This document shows, in pieces, positions 39,601 to 53,705 of a stretch of 64,000 bases of DNA; position 1 is the first letter of the stretch; the number at the start of each line of letters is the position of its first letter. The translations under genes were made by a program, and so were the position numbers. Under the pieces are notes generated by a model, which had not been told where the DNA came from, ran no database searches, and saw nothing but the letters and a program-made list of their open reading frames with translations. Source of the stretch: Auanema rhodensis (Eukaryota; Nematoda; Chromadorea; Rhabditida; Rhabditidae); assembly GCA_964057225.1 (NCBI GenBank), contig OZ059900.1, positions 17,437,638 through 17,501,637 of the forward strand, given 5' to 3'.

Positions 39601-40711
39601 GCTAATATTGATTAAATCGATTTTTGTTCATATGAGTCGTCAAATGCAACGAATTTCAGCGTGTTACATACTAAAATGAAGCATTTTACATGCTGAACAC
39701 TAGAAAAATACAAAAACACAGTATTTCCCATGAGAAATATTTTATTATGCTGGAAAACCAGTTTTTGGAAATTTCGCTGTAAACAAGGTTTTGACTTACG
39801 ATTTCATGTGTTCAAACTCATGCAATGTCAATGAAACCTAGCTCAAAATTGTTCGTACAACGTCTAGTTCCACTTTCACGACAAAAAAACAGGGGTTAGA
39901 AAATTAAGGAAATTAGCATATTCTGAGGGCACGCCCCTTATGGCTAATATTGATTAAATCGATTTTTGTTCATATGAGTCGTCAAATGCAACGAATTTCA
40001 GCGTGTTACATACTAAAATGAAGCATTTTACATGCTGAACACTAGAAAAATACAAAAACACAGTATTTCCCATGAGAAATATTTTATTATGCTGGAAAAC
40101 CAGTTTTTGGAAATTTCGCTGTAAACAAGGTTTTGACTTACGATTTCATGTGTTCAAACTCATGCAATGTCAATGAAACCTAGCTCAAAATTGTTCGTAC
40201 AACGTCTAGTTCCACTTTCACGACAAAAAAACAGGGGTTAGAAAACTAAGGAAATTAGCATATTCTGAGGGCACGCCCCTTATGGCTAATATTGATTAAA
40301 TCGATTTTTGTTCATATGAGTCGTCAAATGCAACGAATTTCAGCGTGTTACATACTAAAATGAAGCCTTTTACATGCTGAACACTAGAAAAATACAAAAA
40401 CACAGTATTTCCCATGAGAAATTTTTTATTATGCTGGAAAACCAGTTTTTGGAAATTTCGCTGTAAACAAGGTTTTGACTTACGATTTCATGTGCTCAAA
40501 CTCATGCAATGTCAATGAAACCTAGCTCAAAATTGTTCGTACAACGTCTAGTTCCACTTTCACGACAAAAAAACAGGGGTTAGAAAATTAAGGAAATTAG
40601 CATATTCTGAGGGCACGCCCCTTATGGCTAATATTGATTAAATCGATTTTTGTTCATATGAGTCGTCAAATGCAACGAATTTCAGCGTGTTACATACTAA
40701 AATGAAGCATT
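36608..40711. repeat. 12-monomer higher-order repeat, copy 3 (M108-M119)
   Basis: Matches copy 2 marker for marker without private changes that I can see. Its last two monomers (M118-M119) are also the first two of the 5-monomer unit that follows, so the two periodicities overlap here. Confidence 0.92.
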
Positions 40712-41737
40712 TTACATGCTGAACACTAGAAAAATACAAAAACACAGTATTTCCCATGAGAAATATTTTATTATGCTGGAAAACCAGTTTTTGGAAATTT
40801 CGCTGTAAACAAGGTTTTGACTTACGATTTCATGTGTTCAAACTCATGCAATGTCAATGAAACCTAGCTCAAAATTGTTCGTACAACGTCTAGTTCCACT
40901 TTCACGACAAAAAAACAGGGGTTAGAAAATTAAGGAAATTAGCATATTCTGAGGGCACGCCCCTTATGGCTAATATTGATTAAATCGATTTTTGTTCATA
41001 TGAGTCGTCAAATGCAACGAATTTCAGCGTGTTACATACTAAAATGAAGCATTTTACATGCTGAACACTAGAAAAATACAAAAACACAGTATTTCCCATG
41101 AGAAATATTTTATTATGCTGGAAAACCAGCTTTTGGAAATTTCGCTGTAAACAAGGTTTTGACTTACGATTTCATGTGTTCAAACTCATGCAATGTCAAT
41201 GAAACCTAGCTCAAAATTGTTCGTACAACGTCTAGTTCCACTTTCACGACAAAAAAACAAGGGTTAGAAAATTAAGGAAATTAGCATATTCTGAGGGCAC
41301 GCCCCTTATGGCTAATATTGATTAAATCGATTTTTGTTCATATGAGTCGTCAAATGCAACGAATTTCAGCGTGTTACATACTAAAATGAAGCATTTTACA
41401 TGCTGAACACTAGAAAAATACAAAAACACAGTATTTCCCATGAGAAATATTTTATTATGCTGGAAAACCAGTTTTTGGAAATTTCGCTGTAAACAAGGTT
41501 TTGACTTACGATTTCATGTGTTCAAACTCATGCAATGTCAATGAAACATAGCTCAAAATTGTTCGTACAACGTCTAGTTCCACTTTCACGACAAAAAAAC
41601 AGGGGTTAGAAAATTAAGGAAATTAGCATATTCTGAGGGCACGCCCCTTATGGCTAATATTGATTAAATCGATTTTTGTTCATATGAGTCGTCAAATGCA
41701 ACGAATTTCAGCGTGTTACATACTAAAATGAAGCATT
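40028..41737. repeat. 5-monomer higher-order repeat, copy 1 (M118-M122)
   Basis: Order: T219C+A340C; A54T+T126C; consensus; T77C+G207A; C153A. Length 1,710 bp. It is followed directly by an identical copy and overlaps the end of the third 12-mer. Further copies lie at 51654-53363 and 62256-63965. Confidence 0.88.
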
Positions 41738-43447
41738 TTACATGCTGAACACTAGAAAAATACAAAAACACAGTATTTCCCATGAGAAATATTTTATTAT
41801 GCTGGAAAACCAGTTTTTGGAAATTTCGCTGTAAACAAGGTTTTGACTTACGATTTCATGTGTTCAAACTCATGCAATGTCAATGAAACCTAGCTCAAAA
41901 TTGTTCGTACAACGTCTAGTTCCACTTTCACGACAAAAAAACAGGGGTTAGAAAACTAAGGAAATTAGCATATTCTGAGGGCACGCCCCTTATGGCTAAT
42001 ATTGATTAAATCGATTTTTGTTCATATGAGTCGTCAAATGCAACGAATTTCAGCGTGTTACATACTAAAATGAAGCCTTTTACATGCTGAACACTAGAAA
42101 AATACAAAAACACAGTATTTCCCATGAGAAATTTTTTATTATGCTGGAAAACCAGTTTTTGGAAATTTCGCTGTAAACAAGGTTTTGACTTACGATTTCA
42201 TGTGCTCAAACTCATGCAATGTCAATGAAACCTAGCTCAAAATTGTTCGTACAACGTCTAGTTCCACTTTCACGACAAAAAAACAGGGGTTAGAAAATTA
42301 AGGAAATTAGCATATTCTGAGGGCACGCCCCTTATGGCTAATATTGATTAAATCGATTTTTGTTCATATGAGTCGTCAAATGCAACGAATTTCAGCGTGT
42401 TACATACTAAAATGAAGCATTTTACATGCTGAACACTAGAAAAATACAAAAACACAGTATTTCCCATGAGAAATATTTTATTATGCTGGAAAACCAGTTT
42501 TTGGAAATTTCGCTGTAAACAAGGTTTTGACTTACGATTTCATGTGTTCAAACTCATGCAATGTCAATGAAACCTAGCTCAAAATTGTTCGTACAACGTC
42601 TAGTTCCACTTTCACGACAAAAAAACAGGGGTTAGAAAATTAAGGAAATTAGCATATTCTGAGGGCACGCCCCTTATGGCTAATATTGATTAAATCGATT
42701 TTTGTTCATATGAGTCGTCAAATGCAACGAATTTCAGCGTGTTACATACTAAAATGAAGCATTTTACATGCTGAACACTAGAAAAATACAAAAACACAGT
42801 ATTTCCCATGAGAAATATTTTATTATGCTGGAAAACCAGCTTTTGGAAATTTCGCTGTAAACAAGGTTTTGACTTACGATTTCATGTGTTCAAACTCATG
42901 CAATGTCAATGAAACCTAGCTCAAAATTGTTCGTACAACGTCTAGTTCCACTTTCACGACAAAAAAACAAGGGTTAGAAAATTAAGGAAATTAGCATATT
43001 CTGAGGGCACGCCCCTTATGGCTAATATTGATTAAATCGATTTTTGTTCATATGAGTCGTCAAATGCAACGAATTTCAGCGTGTTACATACTAAAATGAA
43101 GCATTTTACATGCTGAACACTAGAAAAATACAAAAACACAGTATTTCCCATGAGAAATATTTTATTATGCTGGAAAACCAGTTTTTGGAAATTTCGCTGT
43201 AAACAAGGTTTTGACTTACGATTTCATGTGTTCAAACTCATGCAATGTCAATGAAACATAGCTCAAAATTGTTCGTACAACGTCTAGTTCCACTTTCACG
43301 ACAAAAAAACAGGGGTTAGAAAATTAAGGAAATTAGCATATTCTGAGGGCACGCCCCTTATGGCTAATATTGATTAAATCGATTTTTGTTCATATGAGTC
43401 GTCAAATGCAACGAATTTCAGCGTGTTACATACTAAAATGAAGCATT
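41738..43447. repeat. 5-monomer higher-order repeat, copy 2 (M123-M127)
   Basis: No difference from copy 1 in the marker order or elsewhere that I can see. The next monomer (M128) has T219C with A255G in place of A340C, ending the series. Confidence 0.88.
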
Positions 43448-46400
43448 TTACATGCTGAACACTAGAAAAATACAAAAACACAGTATTTCCCATGAGAAAT
43501 ATTTTATTATGCTGGAAAACCAGTTTTTGGAAATTTCGCTGTAAACAAGGTTTTGACTTACGATTTCATGTGTTCAAACTCATGCAATGTCAATGAAACC
43601 TAGCTCAAAATTGTTCGTACAACGTCTAGTTCCACTTTCACGACAAAAAAACAGGGGTTAGAAAACTAAGGAAATTAGCATATTCTGAGGGCACGCCCCT
43701 TGTGGCTAATATTGATTAAATCGATTTTTGTTCATATGAGTCGTCAAATGCAACGAATTTCAGCGTGTTACATACTAAAATGAAGCATTTTACATGCTGA
43801 ACACTAGAAAAATACAAAAACACAGTATTTCCCATGAGAAATATTTTATTATGCTGGAAAACCAGTTTTTGGAAATTTCGCTGTAAACAAGGTTTTGACT
43901 TACGATTTCATGTGTTCAAACTCATGCAATGTCAATGAAACCTAGCTCAAAATTGTTCGTACAACGTCTAGTTCCACTTTCACGACAAAAAAACAGGGGT
44001 TAGAAAATTAAGGAAATTAGCATATTCTGAGGGCACGCCCCTTATGGCTAATATTGATTAAATCGATTTTTGTTCATATGAGTCGTCAAATGCAACGAAT
44101 TTCAGCGTGTTACATACTAAAATGAAGCATTTTACATGCTGAACACTAGAAAAATACAAAAACACAGTATTTCCCATGAGAAATATTTTATTATGCTGGA
44201 AAACCAGTTTTTGGAAATTTCGCTGTAAACAAGGTTTTGACTTACGATTTCATGTGTTCAAACTCATGCAATGTCAATGAAACCTAGCTCAAAATTGTTC
44301 GTACAACGTCTAGTTCCACTTTCACGACAAAAAAACAGGGGTTAGAAAATTAAGGAAATTAGCATATTCTGAGGGCACGCCCCTTATGGCTAATATTGAT
44401 TAAATCGATTTTTGTTCATATGAGTCGTCAAATGCAACGAATTTCAGCGTGTTACATACTAAAATGAAGCATTTTACATGCTGAACACTAGAAAAATACA
44501 AAAACACAGTATTTCCCCTGAGAAATATTTTATTATGCTGGAAAACCAGTTTTTGGAAATTTCGCTGTAAACAAGGTTTTGACTTACGATTTCATGTGTT
44601 CAAACTCATGCAATGTCAATGAAACCTAGCTCAAAATTGTTCGTACAACGTCTAGTTCCACTTTCACGACAAAAAAACAGGGGTTAGAAAATTAAGGAAA
44701 TTAGCATATTCTGAGGGCACGCCCCTTATGGCTAATATTGATTAAATCGATTTTTGTTCATATGAGTCGTCAAATGCAACGAATTTCAGCGTGTTACATA
44801 CTAAAATGAAGCATTTTACATGCTGAACACTAGAAAAATACAAAAACACAGTATTTCCCATGAGAAATATTTTATTATGCTGGAAAACCAGTTTTTGGAA
44901 ATTTCGCTGTAAACAAGGTTTTGACTTACGATTTCATGTGTTCAAACTCATGCAATGTCGATGAAACCTAGCTCAAAATTGTTCGTACAACGTCTAGTTC
45001 CACTTTCACGACAAAAAAACAGGGGTTAGAAAATTAAGGAAATTAGCATATTCTGAGGGCACGCCCCTTATGGCTAATATTGATTAAATCGATTTTTGTT
45101 CATATGAGTCGTCAAATGCAACGAATTTCAGCGTGTTACATACTAAAATGAAGCATTTTACATGCTGAACACTAGAAAAATACAAAAACACAGTATTTCC
45201 CATGAGAAATATTTTATTATGCTGGAAAACCAGTTTTTGGAAATTTCGCTGTAAACAAGGTTTTGACTTACGATTTCATGTGTTCAAACTCATGCAATGT
45301 CGATGAAACCTAGCTCAAAATTGTTCGTACAACGTCTAGTTCCACTTTCACGACAAAAAAACAGGGGTTAGAAAATTAAGGAAATTAGCATATTCTGAGG
45401 GCACGCCCCTTATGGCTAATATTGATTAAATCGATTTTTGTTCATATGAGTCGTCAAATGCAACGAATTTCAGCGTGTTACATACCAAAATGAAGCATTT
45501 TACATGCTGAACACTAGAAAAATACAAAAACACAGTATTTCCCATGAGAAATATTTTATTATGCTGGAAAACCAGTTTTTGGAAATTTCGCTGTAAACAA
45601 GGTTTTGACTTACGATTTCATGTGTTCAAACTCATGCAATGTCAATGAAACCTAGCTCAAAATTGTTCGTACAACGTCTAGTTCCACTTTCACGACAAAA
45701 AAACAGGGGTTAGAAAATTAAGGAAATTAGCATATTCTGAGGGCACGCCCCTTATGGCTAATATTGATTAAATCGATTTTTGTTCATATGAGTCGTCAAA
45801 TGCAACGAATTTCAGCGTGTTACATACTAAAATGAAGCATTTTACATGCTGAACACTAGAAAAATACAAAAACACAGTATTTCCCATGAGAAATATTTTA
45901 TTATGCTGGAAAACCAGTTTTTGGAAATTTCGCTGTAAACAAGGTTTTGACTTACGATTTCATGTGTTCAAACTCATGCAATGTCAATGAAACCTAGCTC
46001 AAAATTGTTCGTACAACGTCTAGTTCCACTTTCACGACAAAAAAACAAGGGTTAGAAAATTAAGGAAATTAGCATATTCTGAGGGCACGCCCCTTATGGC
46101 TAATATTGATTAAATCGATTTTTGTTCATATGAGTCGTCAAATGCAACGAATTTCAGCGTGTTACATACTAAAATGAAGCATTTTACATGCTGAACACTA
46201 TAAAAATACAAAAACACAGTATTTCCCATGAGAAATATTTTATTATGCTGGAAAACCAGTTTTTGGAAATTTCGCTGTAAACAAGGTTTTGACTTACGAT
46301 TTCATGTGTTCAAACTCATGCAATGTCAATGAAACCTAGCTCAAAATTGTTCGTACAACGTCTAGTTCCACTTTCACGACAAAAAAACAGGGGTTAGAAA

Positions 46401-47209
46401 ACTAAGGAAATTAGCATATTCTGAGGGCACGCCCCTTATGGCTAATATTGATTAAATCGATTTTTGTTCATATGAGTCGTCAAATGCAACGAATTTCAGC
46501 GTGTTACATACTAAAATGAAGCATTTTACATGCTGAACACTAGAAAAATACAAAAACACAGTATTTCCCATGAGAAATATTTTATTATGCTGGAAAACCA
46601 GTTTTTGGAAATTTCGCTGTAAACAAGGTTTTGACTTACGATTTCATGTGTTCAAACTCATGCAATGTCAATGAAACCTAGCTCAAAATTGTTCGTACAA
46701 CGTCTAGTTCCACTTTCACGACAAAAAAACAGGGGTTAGAAAACTAAGGAAATTAGCATATTCTGAGGGCACGCCCCTTATGGCTAATATTGATTAAATC
46801 GATTTTTGTTCATATGAGTCGTCAAATGCAACGAATTTCAGCGTGTTACATACTAAAATGAAGCATTTTACATGCTGAACACTAGAAAAATACAAAAACA
46901 CAGTATTTCCCATGAGAAATATTTTATTATGCTGGAAAACCAGTTTTTGGAAATTTCGCTGTAAACAAGGTTTTGACTTACGATTTCATGTGTTCAAACT
47001 CATGCAATGTCAATGAAACCTAGCTCAAAACTGTTCGTACAACGTCTAGTTCCACTTTCACGACAAAAAAACAGGGGTTAGAAAATTAAGGAAATTAGCA
47101 TATTCTGAGGGCACGCCCCTTATGGCTAATATTGATTAAATCGATTTTTGTTCATATGAGTCGTCAAATGCAACGAATTTCAGCGTGTTACATACTAAAA
47201 TGAAGCATT
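43448..47209. repeat. 11-monomer segment M128-M138, copy 1
   Basis: Order: T219C+A255G; consensus; consensus; A45C; A145G; A145G+T329C; consensus; G207A; G18T+T219C; T219C; T164C. It reappears at 53706-57467, 10,258 bp downstream, with no difference that I can find over 3,762 bp. A255G, in the right arm of inverted repeat H1, is found only in these two places. Confidence 0.88.
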
Positions 47210-49260
47210 TTACATGCTGAACACTAGAAAAATACAAAAACACAGTATTTCCCATGAGAAATATTTTATTATGCTGGAAAACCAGCTTTTGGAAATTTCG
47301 CTGTAAACAAGGTTTTGACTTACGATTTCATGTGTTCAAACTCATGCAATGTCAATGAAACCTAGCTCAAAATTGTTCGTACAACGTCTAGTTCCACTTT
47401 CACGACAAAAAACAAGGGTTAGAAAATTAAGGAAATTAGCATATTCTGAGGGCACGCCCCTTATGGCTAATATTGATTAAATCGATTTTTGTTCATATGA
47501 GTCGTCAAATGCAACGAATTTCAGCGTGTTACATACTAAAATGAAGCATTTTACATGCTGAACACTAGAAAAATACAAAAACACAGTATTTCCCATGAGA
47601 AATATTTTATTATGCTGGAAAACCAGTTTTTGGAAATTTCGCTGTAAACAAGGTTTTGACTTACGATTTCATGTGTTCAAACTCATGCAATGTCAATGAA
47701 ACCTAGCTCAAAACTGTTCGTACAACGTCTAGTTCCACTTTCACGACAAAAAAACAGGGGTTAGAAAATTAAGGAAATTAGCATATTCTGAGGGCACGCC
47801 CCTTATGGCTAATATTGATTAAATCGATTTTTGTTCATATGAGTCGTCAAATGCAACGAATTTCAGCGTGTTACATACTAAAATGAAGCATTTTACATGC
47901 TAAACACTAGAAAAATACAAAAACACAGTATTTCCCATGAGAAATATTTTATTATGCTGGAAAACCAGCTTTTGGAAATTTCGCTGTAAACAAGGTTTTG
48001 ACTTACGATTTCATGTGTTCAAACTCATGCAATGTCAATGAAACCTAGCTCAAAATTGTTCGTACAACGTCTAGTTCCACTTTCACGACAAAAAAACAAG
48101 GGTTAGAAAATTAAGGAAATTAGCATATTCTGAGGGCACGCCCCTTATGGCTAATATTGATTAAATCGATTTTTGTTCATATGAGTCGTCAAATGCAACG
48201 AATTTCAGCGTGTTACATACTAAAATGAAGCATTTTACATGCTGAACACTAGAAAAATACAAAAACACAGTATTTCCCATGAGAAATATTTTATTATGCT
48301 GGAAAACCAGTTTTTGGAAATTTCGCTGTAAACAAGGTTTTGACTTACGATTTCATGTGTTCAAACTCATGCAATGTCAATGAAACCTAGCTCAAAATTG
48401 TTCGTACAACGTCTAGTTCCACTTTCACGACAAAAAAACAGGGGTTAGAAAATTAAGGAAATTAGCATATTCTGAGGGCACGCCCCTTATGGCTAATATT
48501 GATTAAATCGATTTTTGTTCATATGAGTCGTCAAATGCAACGAATTTCAGCGTGTTACATACTAAAATGAAGCATTTTACATGCTGAACACTAGAAAAAT
48601 ACAAAAACACAGTATTTCCCATGAGAAATATTTTATTATGCTGGAAAACCAGTTTTTGGAAATTTCGCTGTAAACAAGGTTTTGACTTACGATTTCATGT
48701 GTTCAAACTCATGCAATGTCAATGAAACCTAGCTCAAAATTGTTCGTACAACGTCTAGTTCCACTTTCACGACAAAAAAACAGGGGTTAGAAAACTAAGG
48801 AAATTAGCATATTCTGAGGGCACGCCCCTTATGGCTAATATTGATTAAATCGATTTTTGTTCATATGAGTCGTCAAATGCAACGAATTTCAGCGTGTTAC
48901 ATACTAAAATGAAGCCTTTTACATGCTGAACACTAGAAAAATACAAAAACACAGTATTTCCCATGAGAAATTTTTTATTATGCTGGAAAACCAGTTTTTG
49001 GAAATTTCGCTGTAAACAAGGTTTTGACTTACGATTTCATGTGCTCAAACTCATGCAATGTCAATGAAACCTAGCTCAAAATTGTTCGTACAACGTCTAG
49101 TTCCACTTTCACGACAAAAAAACAGGGGTTAGAAAATTAAGGAAATTAGCATATTCTGAGGGCACGCCCCTTATGGCTAATATTGATTAAATCGATTTTT
49201 GTTCATATGAGTCGTCAAATGCAACGAATTTCAGCGTGTTACATACTAAAATGAAGCATT
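46526..49260. repeat. 8-monomer segment M137-M144, copy 1 of a tandem duplication
   Basis: Order: T219C; T164C; T77C+G207A with a missing A; T164C; G10A+T77C+G207A; consensus; T219C+A340C; A54T+T126C. The same order, including both rare markers, follows at 49603-52337 after one intervening monomer (M145, A218G). The offset is 3,077 bp, nine monomers less one base. Confidence 0.88.
47210..47550. repeat. 341-bp monomer M139 with shortened A tract
   Basis: The run of seven A at offsets 198-204 has six here (47407-47412), together with T77C and G207A. The only other six-A copy is M148. Confidence 0.85.
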
Positions 49261-49602
49261 TTACATGCTGAACACTAGAAAAATACAAAAACACAGTATT
49301 TCCCATGAGAAATATTTTATTATGCTGGAAAACCAGTTTTTGGAAATTTCGCTGTAAACAAGGTTTTGACTTACGATTTCATGTGTTCAAACTCATGCAA
49401 TGTCAATGAAACCTAGCTCAAAATTGTTCGTACAACGTCTAGTTCCACTTTCACGACAAAAAAACAGGGGTTAGAAAGTTAAGGAAATTAGCATATTCTG
49501 AGGGCACGCCCCTTATGGCTAATATTGATTAAATCGATTTTTGTTCATATGAGTCGTCAAATGCAACGAATTTCAGCGTGTTACATACTAAAATGAAGCA
49601 TT

Positions 49603-52337
49603 TTACATGCTGAACACTAGAAAAATACAAAAACACAGTATTTCCCATGAGAAATATTTTATTATGCTGGAAAACCAGTTTTTGGAAATTTCGCTGTAAA
49701 CAAGGTTTTGACTTACGATTTCATGTGTTCAAACTCATGCAATGTCAATGAAACCTAGCTCAAAATTGTTCGTACAACGTCTAGTTCCACTTTCACGACA
49801 AAAAAACAGGGGTTAGAAAACTAAGGAAATTAGCATATTCTGAGGGCACGCCCCTTATGGCTAATATTGATTAAATCGATTTTTGTTCATATGAGTCGTC
49901 AAATGCAACGAATTTCAGCGTGTTACATACTAAAATGAAGCATTTTACATGCTGAACACTAGAAAAATACAAAAACACAGTATTTCCCATGAGAAATATT
50001 TTATTATGCTGGAAAACCAGTTTTTGGAAATTTCGCTGTAAACAAGGTTTTGACTTACGATTTCATGTGTTCAAACTCATGCAATGTCAATGAAACCTAG
50101 CTCAAAACTGTTCGTACAACGTCTAGTTCCACTTTCACGACAAAAAAACAGGGGTTAGAAAATTAAGGAAATTAGCATATTCTGAGGGCACGCCCCTTAT
50201 GGCTAATATTGATTAAATCGATTTTTGTTCATATGAGTCGTCAAATGCAACGAATTTCAGCGTGTTACATACTAAAATGAAGCATTTTACATGCTGAACA
50301 CTAGAAAAATACAAAAACACAGTATTTCCCATGAGAAATATTTTATTATGCTGGAAAACCAGCTTTTGGAAATTTCGCTGTAAACAAGGTTTTGACTTAC
50401 GATTTCATGTGTTCAAACTCATGCAATGTCAATGAAACCTAGCTCAAAATTGTTCGTACAACGTCTAGTTCCACTTTCACGACAAAAAACAAGGGTTAGA
50501 AAATTAAGGAAATTAGCATATTCTGAGGGCACGCCCCTTATGGCTAATATTGATTAAATCGATTTTTGTTCATATGAGTCGTCAAATGCAACGAATTTCA
50601 GCGTGTTACATACTAAAATGAAGCATTTTACATGCTGAACACTAGAAAAATACAAAAACACAGTATTTCCCATGAGAAATATTTTATTATGCTGGAAAAC
50701 CAGTTTTTGGAAATTTCGCTGTAAACAAGGTTTTGACTTACGATTTCATGTGTTCAAACTCATGCAATGTCAATGAAACCTAGCTCAAAACTGTTCGTAC
50801 AACGTCTAGTTCCACTTTCACGACAAAAAAACAGGGGTTAGAAAATTAAGGAAATTAGCATATTCTGAGGGCACGCCCCTTATGGCTAATATTGATTAAA
50901 TCGATTTTTGTTCATATGAGTCGTCAAATGCAACGAATTTCAGCGTGTTACATACTAAAATGAAGCATTTTACATGCTAAACACTAGAAAAATACAAAAA
51001 CACAGTATTTCCCATGAGAAATATTTTATTATGCTGGAAAACCAGCTTTTGGAAATTTCGCTGTAAACAAGGTTTTGACTTACGATTTCATGTGTTCAAA
51101 CTCATGCAATGTCAATGAAACCTAGCTCAAAATTGTTCGTACAACGTCTAGTTCCACTTTCACGACAAAAAAACAAGGGTTAGAAAATTAAGGAAATTAG
51201 CATATTCTGAGGGCACGCCCCTTATGGCTAATATTGATTAAATCGATTTTTGTTCATATGAGTCGTCAAATGCAACGAATTTCAGCGTGTTACATACTAA
51301 AATGAAGCATTTTACATGCTGAACACTAGAAAAATACAAAAACACAGTATTTCCCATGAGAAATATTTTATTATGCTGGAAAACCAGTTTTTGGAAATTT
51401 CGCTGTAAACAAGGTTTTGACTTACGATTTCATGTGTTCAAACTCATGCAATGTCAATGAAACCTAGCTCAAAATTGTTCGTACAACGTCTAGTTCCACT
51501 TTCACGACAAAAAAACAGGGGTTAGAAAATTAAGGAAATTAGCATATTCTGAGGGCACGCCCCTTATGGCTAATATTGATTAAATCGATTTTTGTTCATA
51601 TGAGTCGTCAAATGCAACGAATTTCAGCGTGTTACATACTAAAATGAAGCATTTTACATGCTGAACACTAGAAAAATACAAAAACACAGTATTTCCCATG
51701 AGAAATATTTTATTATGCTGGAAAACCAGTTTTTGGAAATTTCGCTGTAAACAAGGTTTTGACTTACGATTTCATGTGTTCAAACTCATGCAATGTCAAT
51801 GAAACCTAGCTCAAAATTGTTCGTACAACGTCTAGTTCCACTTTCACGACAAAAAAACAGGGGTTAGAAAACTAAGGAAATTAGCATATTCTGAGGGCAC
51901 GCCCCTTATGGCTAATATTGATTAAATCGATTTTTGTTCATATGAGTCGTCAAATGCAACGAATTTCAGCGTGTTACATACTAAAATGAAGCCTTTTACA
52001 TGCTGAACACTAGAAAAATACAAAAACACAGTATTTCCCATGAGAAATTTTTTATTATGCTGGAAAACCAGTTTTTGGAAATTTCGCTGTAAACAAGGTT
52101 TTGACTTACGATTTCATGTGCTCAAACTCATGCAATGTCAATGAAACCTAGCTCAAAATTGTTCGTACAACGTCTAGTTCCACTTTCACGACAAAAAAAC
52201 AGGGGTTAGAAAATTAAGGAAATTAGCATATTCTGAGGGCACGCCCCTTATGGCTAATATTGATTAAATCGATTTTTGTTCATATGAGTCGTCAAATGCA
52301 ACGAATTTCAGCGTGTTACATACTAAAATGAAGCATT
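49603..52337. repeat. 8-monomer segment M146-M153, copy 2 of a tandem duplication
   Basis: No difference from 46526-49260 that I can see over 2,735 bp. It shares the single-A deletion (M148) and G10A (M150), which occur nowhere else in the window. Confidence 0.88.
50287..50627. repeat. 341-bp monomer M148 with shortened A tract
   Basis: Six A at 50484-50489 together with T77C and G207A, as in M139. Sharing a homopolymer indel and both neighbours supports real duplication; random sequencing errors would not fall in the same place in the block. Confidence 0.85.
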
Positions 52338-53363
52338 TTACATGCTGAACACTAGAAAAATACAAAAACACAGTATTTCCCATGAGAAATATTTTATTAT
52401 GCTGGAAAACCAGTTTTTGGAAATTTCGCTGTAAACAAGGTTTTGACTTACGATTTCATGTGTTCAAACTCATGCAATGTCAATGAAACCTAGCTCAAAA
52501 TTGTTCGTACAACGTCTAGTTCCACTTTCACGACAAAAAAACAGGGGTTAGAAAATTAAGGAAATTAGCATATTCTGAGGGCACGCCCCTTATGGCTAAT
52601 ATTGATTAAATCGATTTTTGTTCATATGAGTCGTCAAATGCAACGAATTTCAGCGTGTTACATACTAAAATGAAGCATTTTACATGCTGAACACTAGAAA
52701 AATACAAAAACACAGTATTTCCCATGAGAAATATTTTATTATGCTGGAAAACCAGCTTTTGGAAATTTCGCTGTAAACAAGGTTTTGACTTACGATTTCA
52801 TGTGTTCAAACTCATGCAATGTCAATGAAACCTAGCTCAAAATTGTTCGTACAACGTCTAGTTCCACTTTCACGACAAAAAAACAAGGGTTAGAAAATTA
52901 AGGAAATTAGCATATTCTGAGGGCACGCCCCTTATGGCTAATATTGATTAAATCGATTTTTGTTCATATGAGTCGTCAAATGCAACGAATTTCAGCGTGT
53001 TACATACTAAAATGAAGCATTTTACATGCTGAACACTAGAAAAATACAAAAACACAGTATTTCCCATGAGAAATATTTTATTATGCTGGAAAACCAGTTT
53101 TTGGAAATTTCGCTGTAAACAAGGTTTTGACTTACGATTTCATGTGTTCAAACTCATGCAATGTCAATGAAACATAGCTCAAAATTGTTCGTACAACGTC
53201 TAGTTCCACTTTCACGACAAAAAAACAGGGGTTAGAAAATTAAGGAAATTAGCATATTCTGAGGGCACGCCCCTTATGGCTAATATTGATTAAATCGATT
53301 TTTGTTCATATGAGTCGTCAAATGCAACGAATTTCAGCGTGTTACATACTAAAATGAAGCATT
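51654..53363. repeat. 5-monomer higher-order repeat, copy 3 (M152-M156)
   Basis: Same five-step order as 40028-41737. The C153A monomer is then doubled (M156 and M157, 53022-53705), after which the T219C+A255G monomer follows, as it does after copy 2. Confidence 0.85.
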
Positions 53364-53705
53364 TTACATGCTGAACACTAGAAAAATACAAAAACACAGT
53401 ATTTCCCATGAGAAATATTTTATTATGCTGGAAAACCAGTTTTTGGAAATTTCGCTGTAAACAAGGTTTTGACTTACGATTTCATGTGTTCAAACTCATG
53501 CAATGTCAATGAAACATAGCTCAAAATTGTTCGTACAACGTCTAGTTCCACTTTCACGACAAAAAAACAGGGGTTAGAAAATTAAGGAAATTAGCATATT
53601 CTGAGGGCACGCCCCTTATGGCTAATATTGATTAAATCGATTTTTGTTCATATGAGTCGTCAAATGCAACGAATTTCAGCGTGTTACATACTAAAATGAA
53701 GCATT

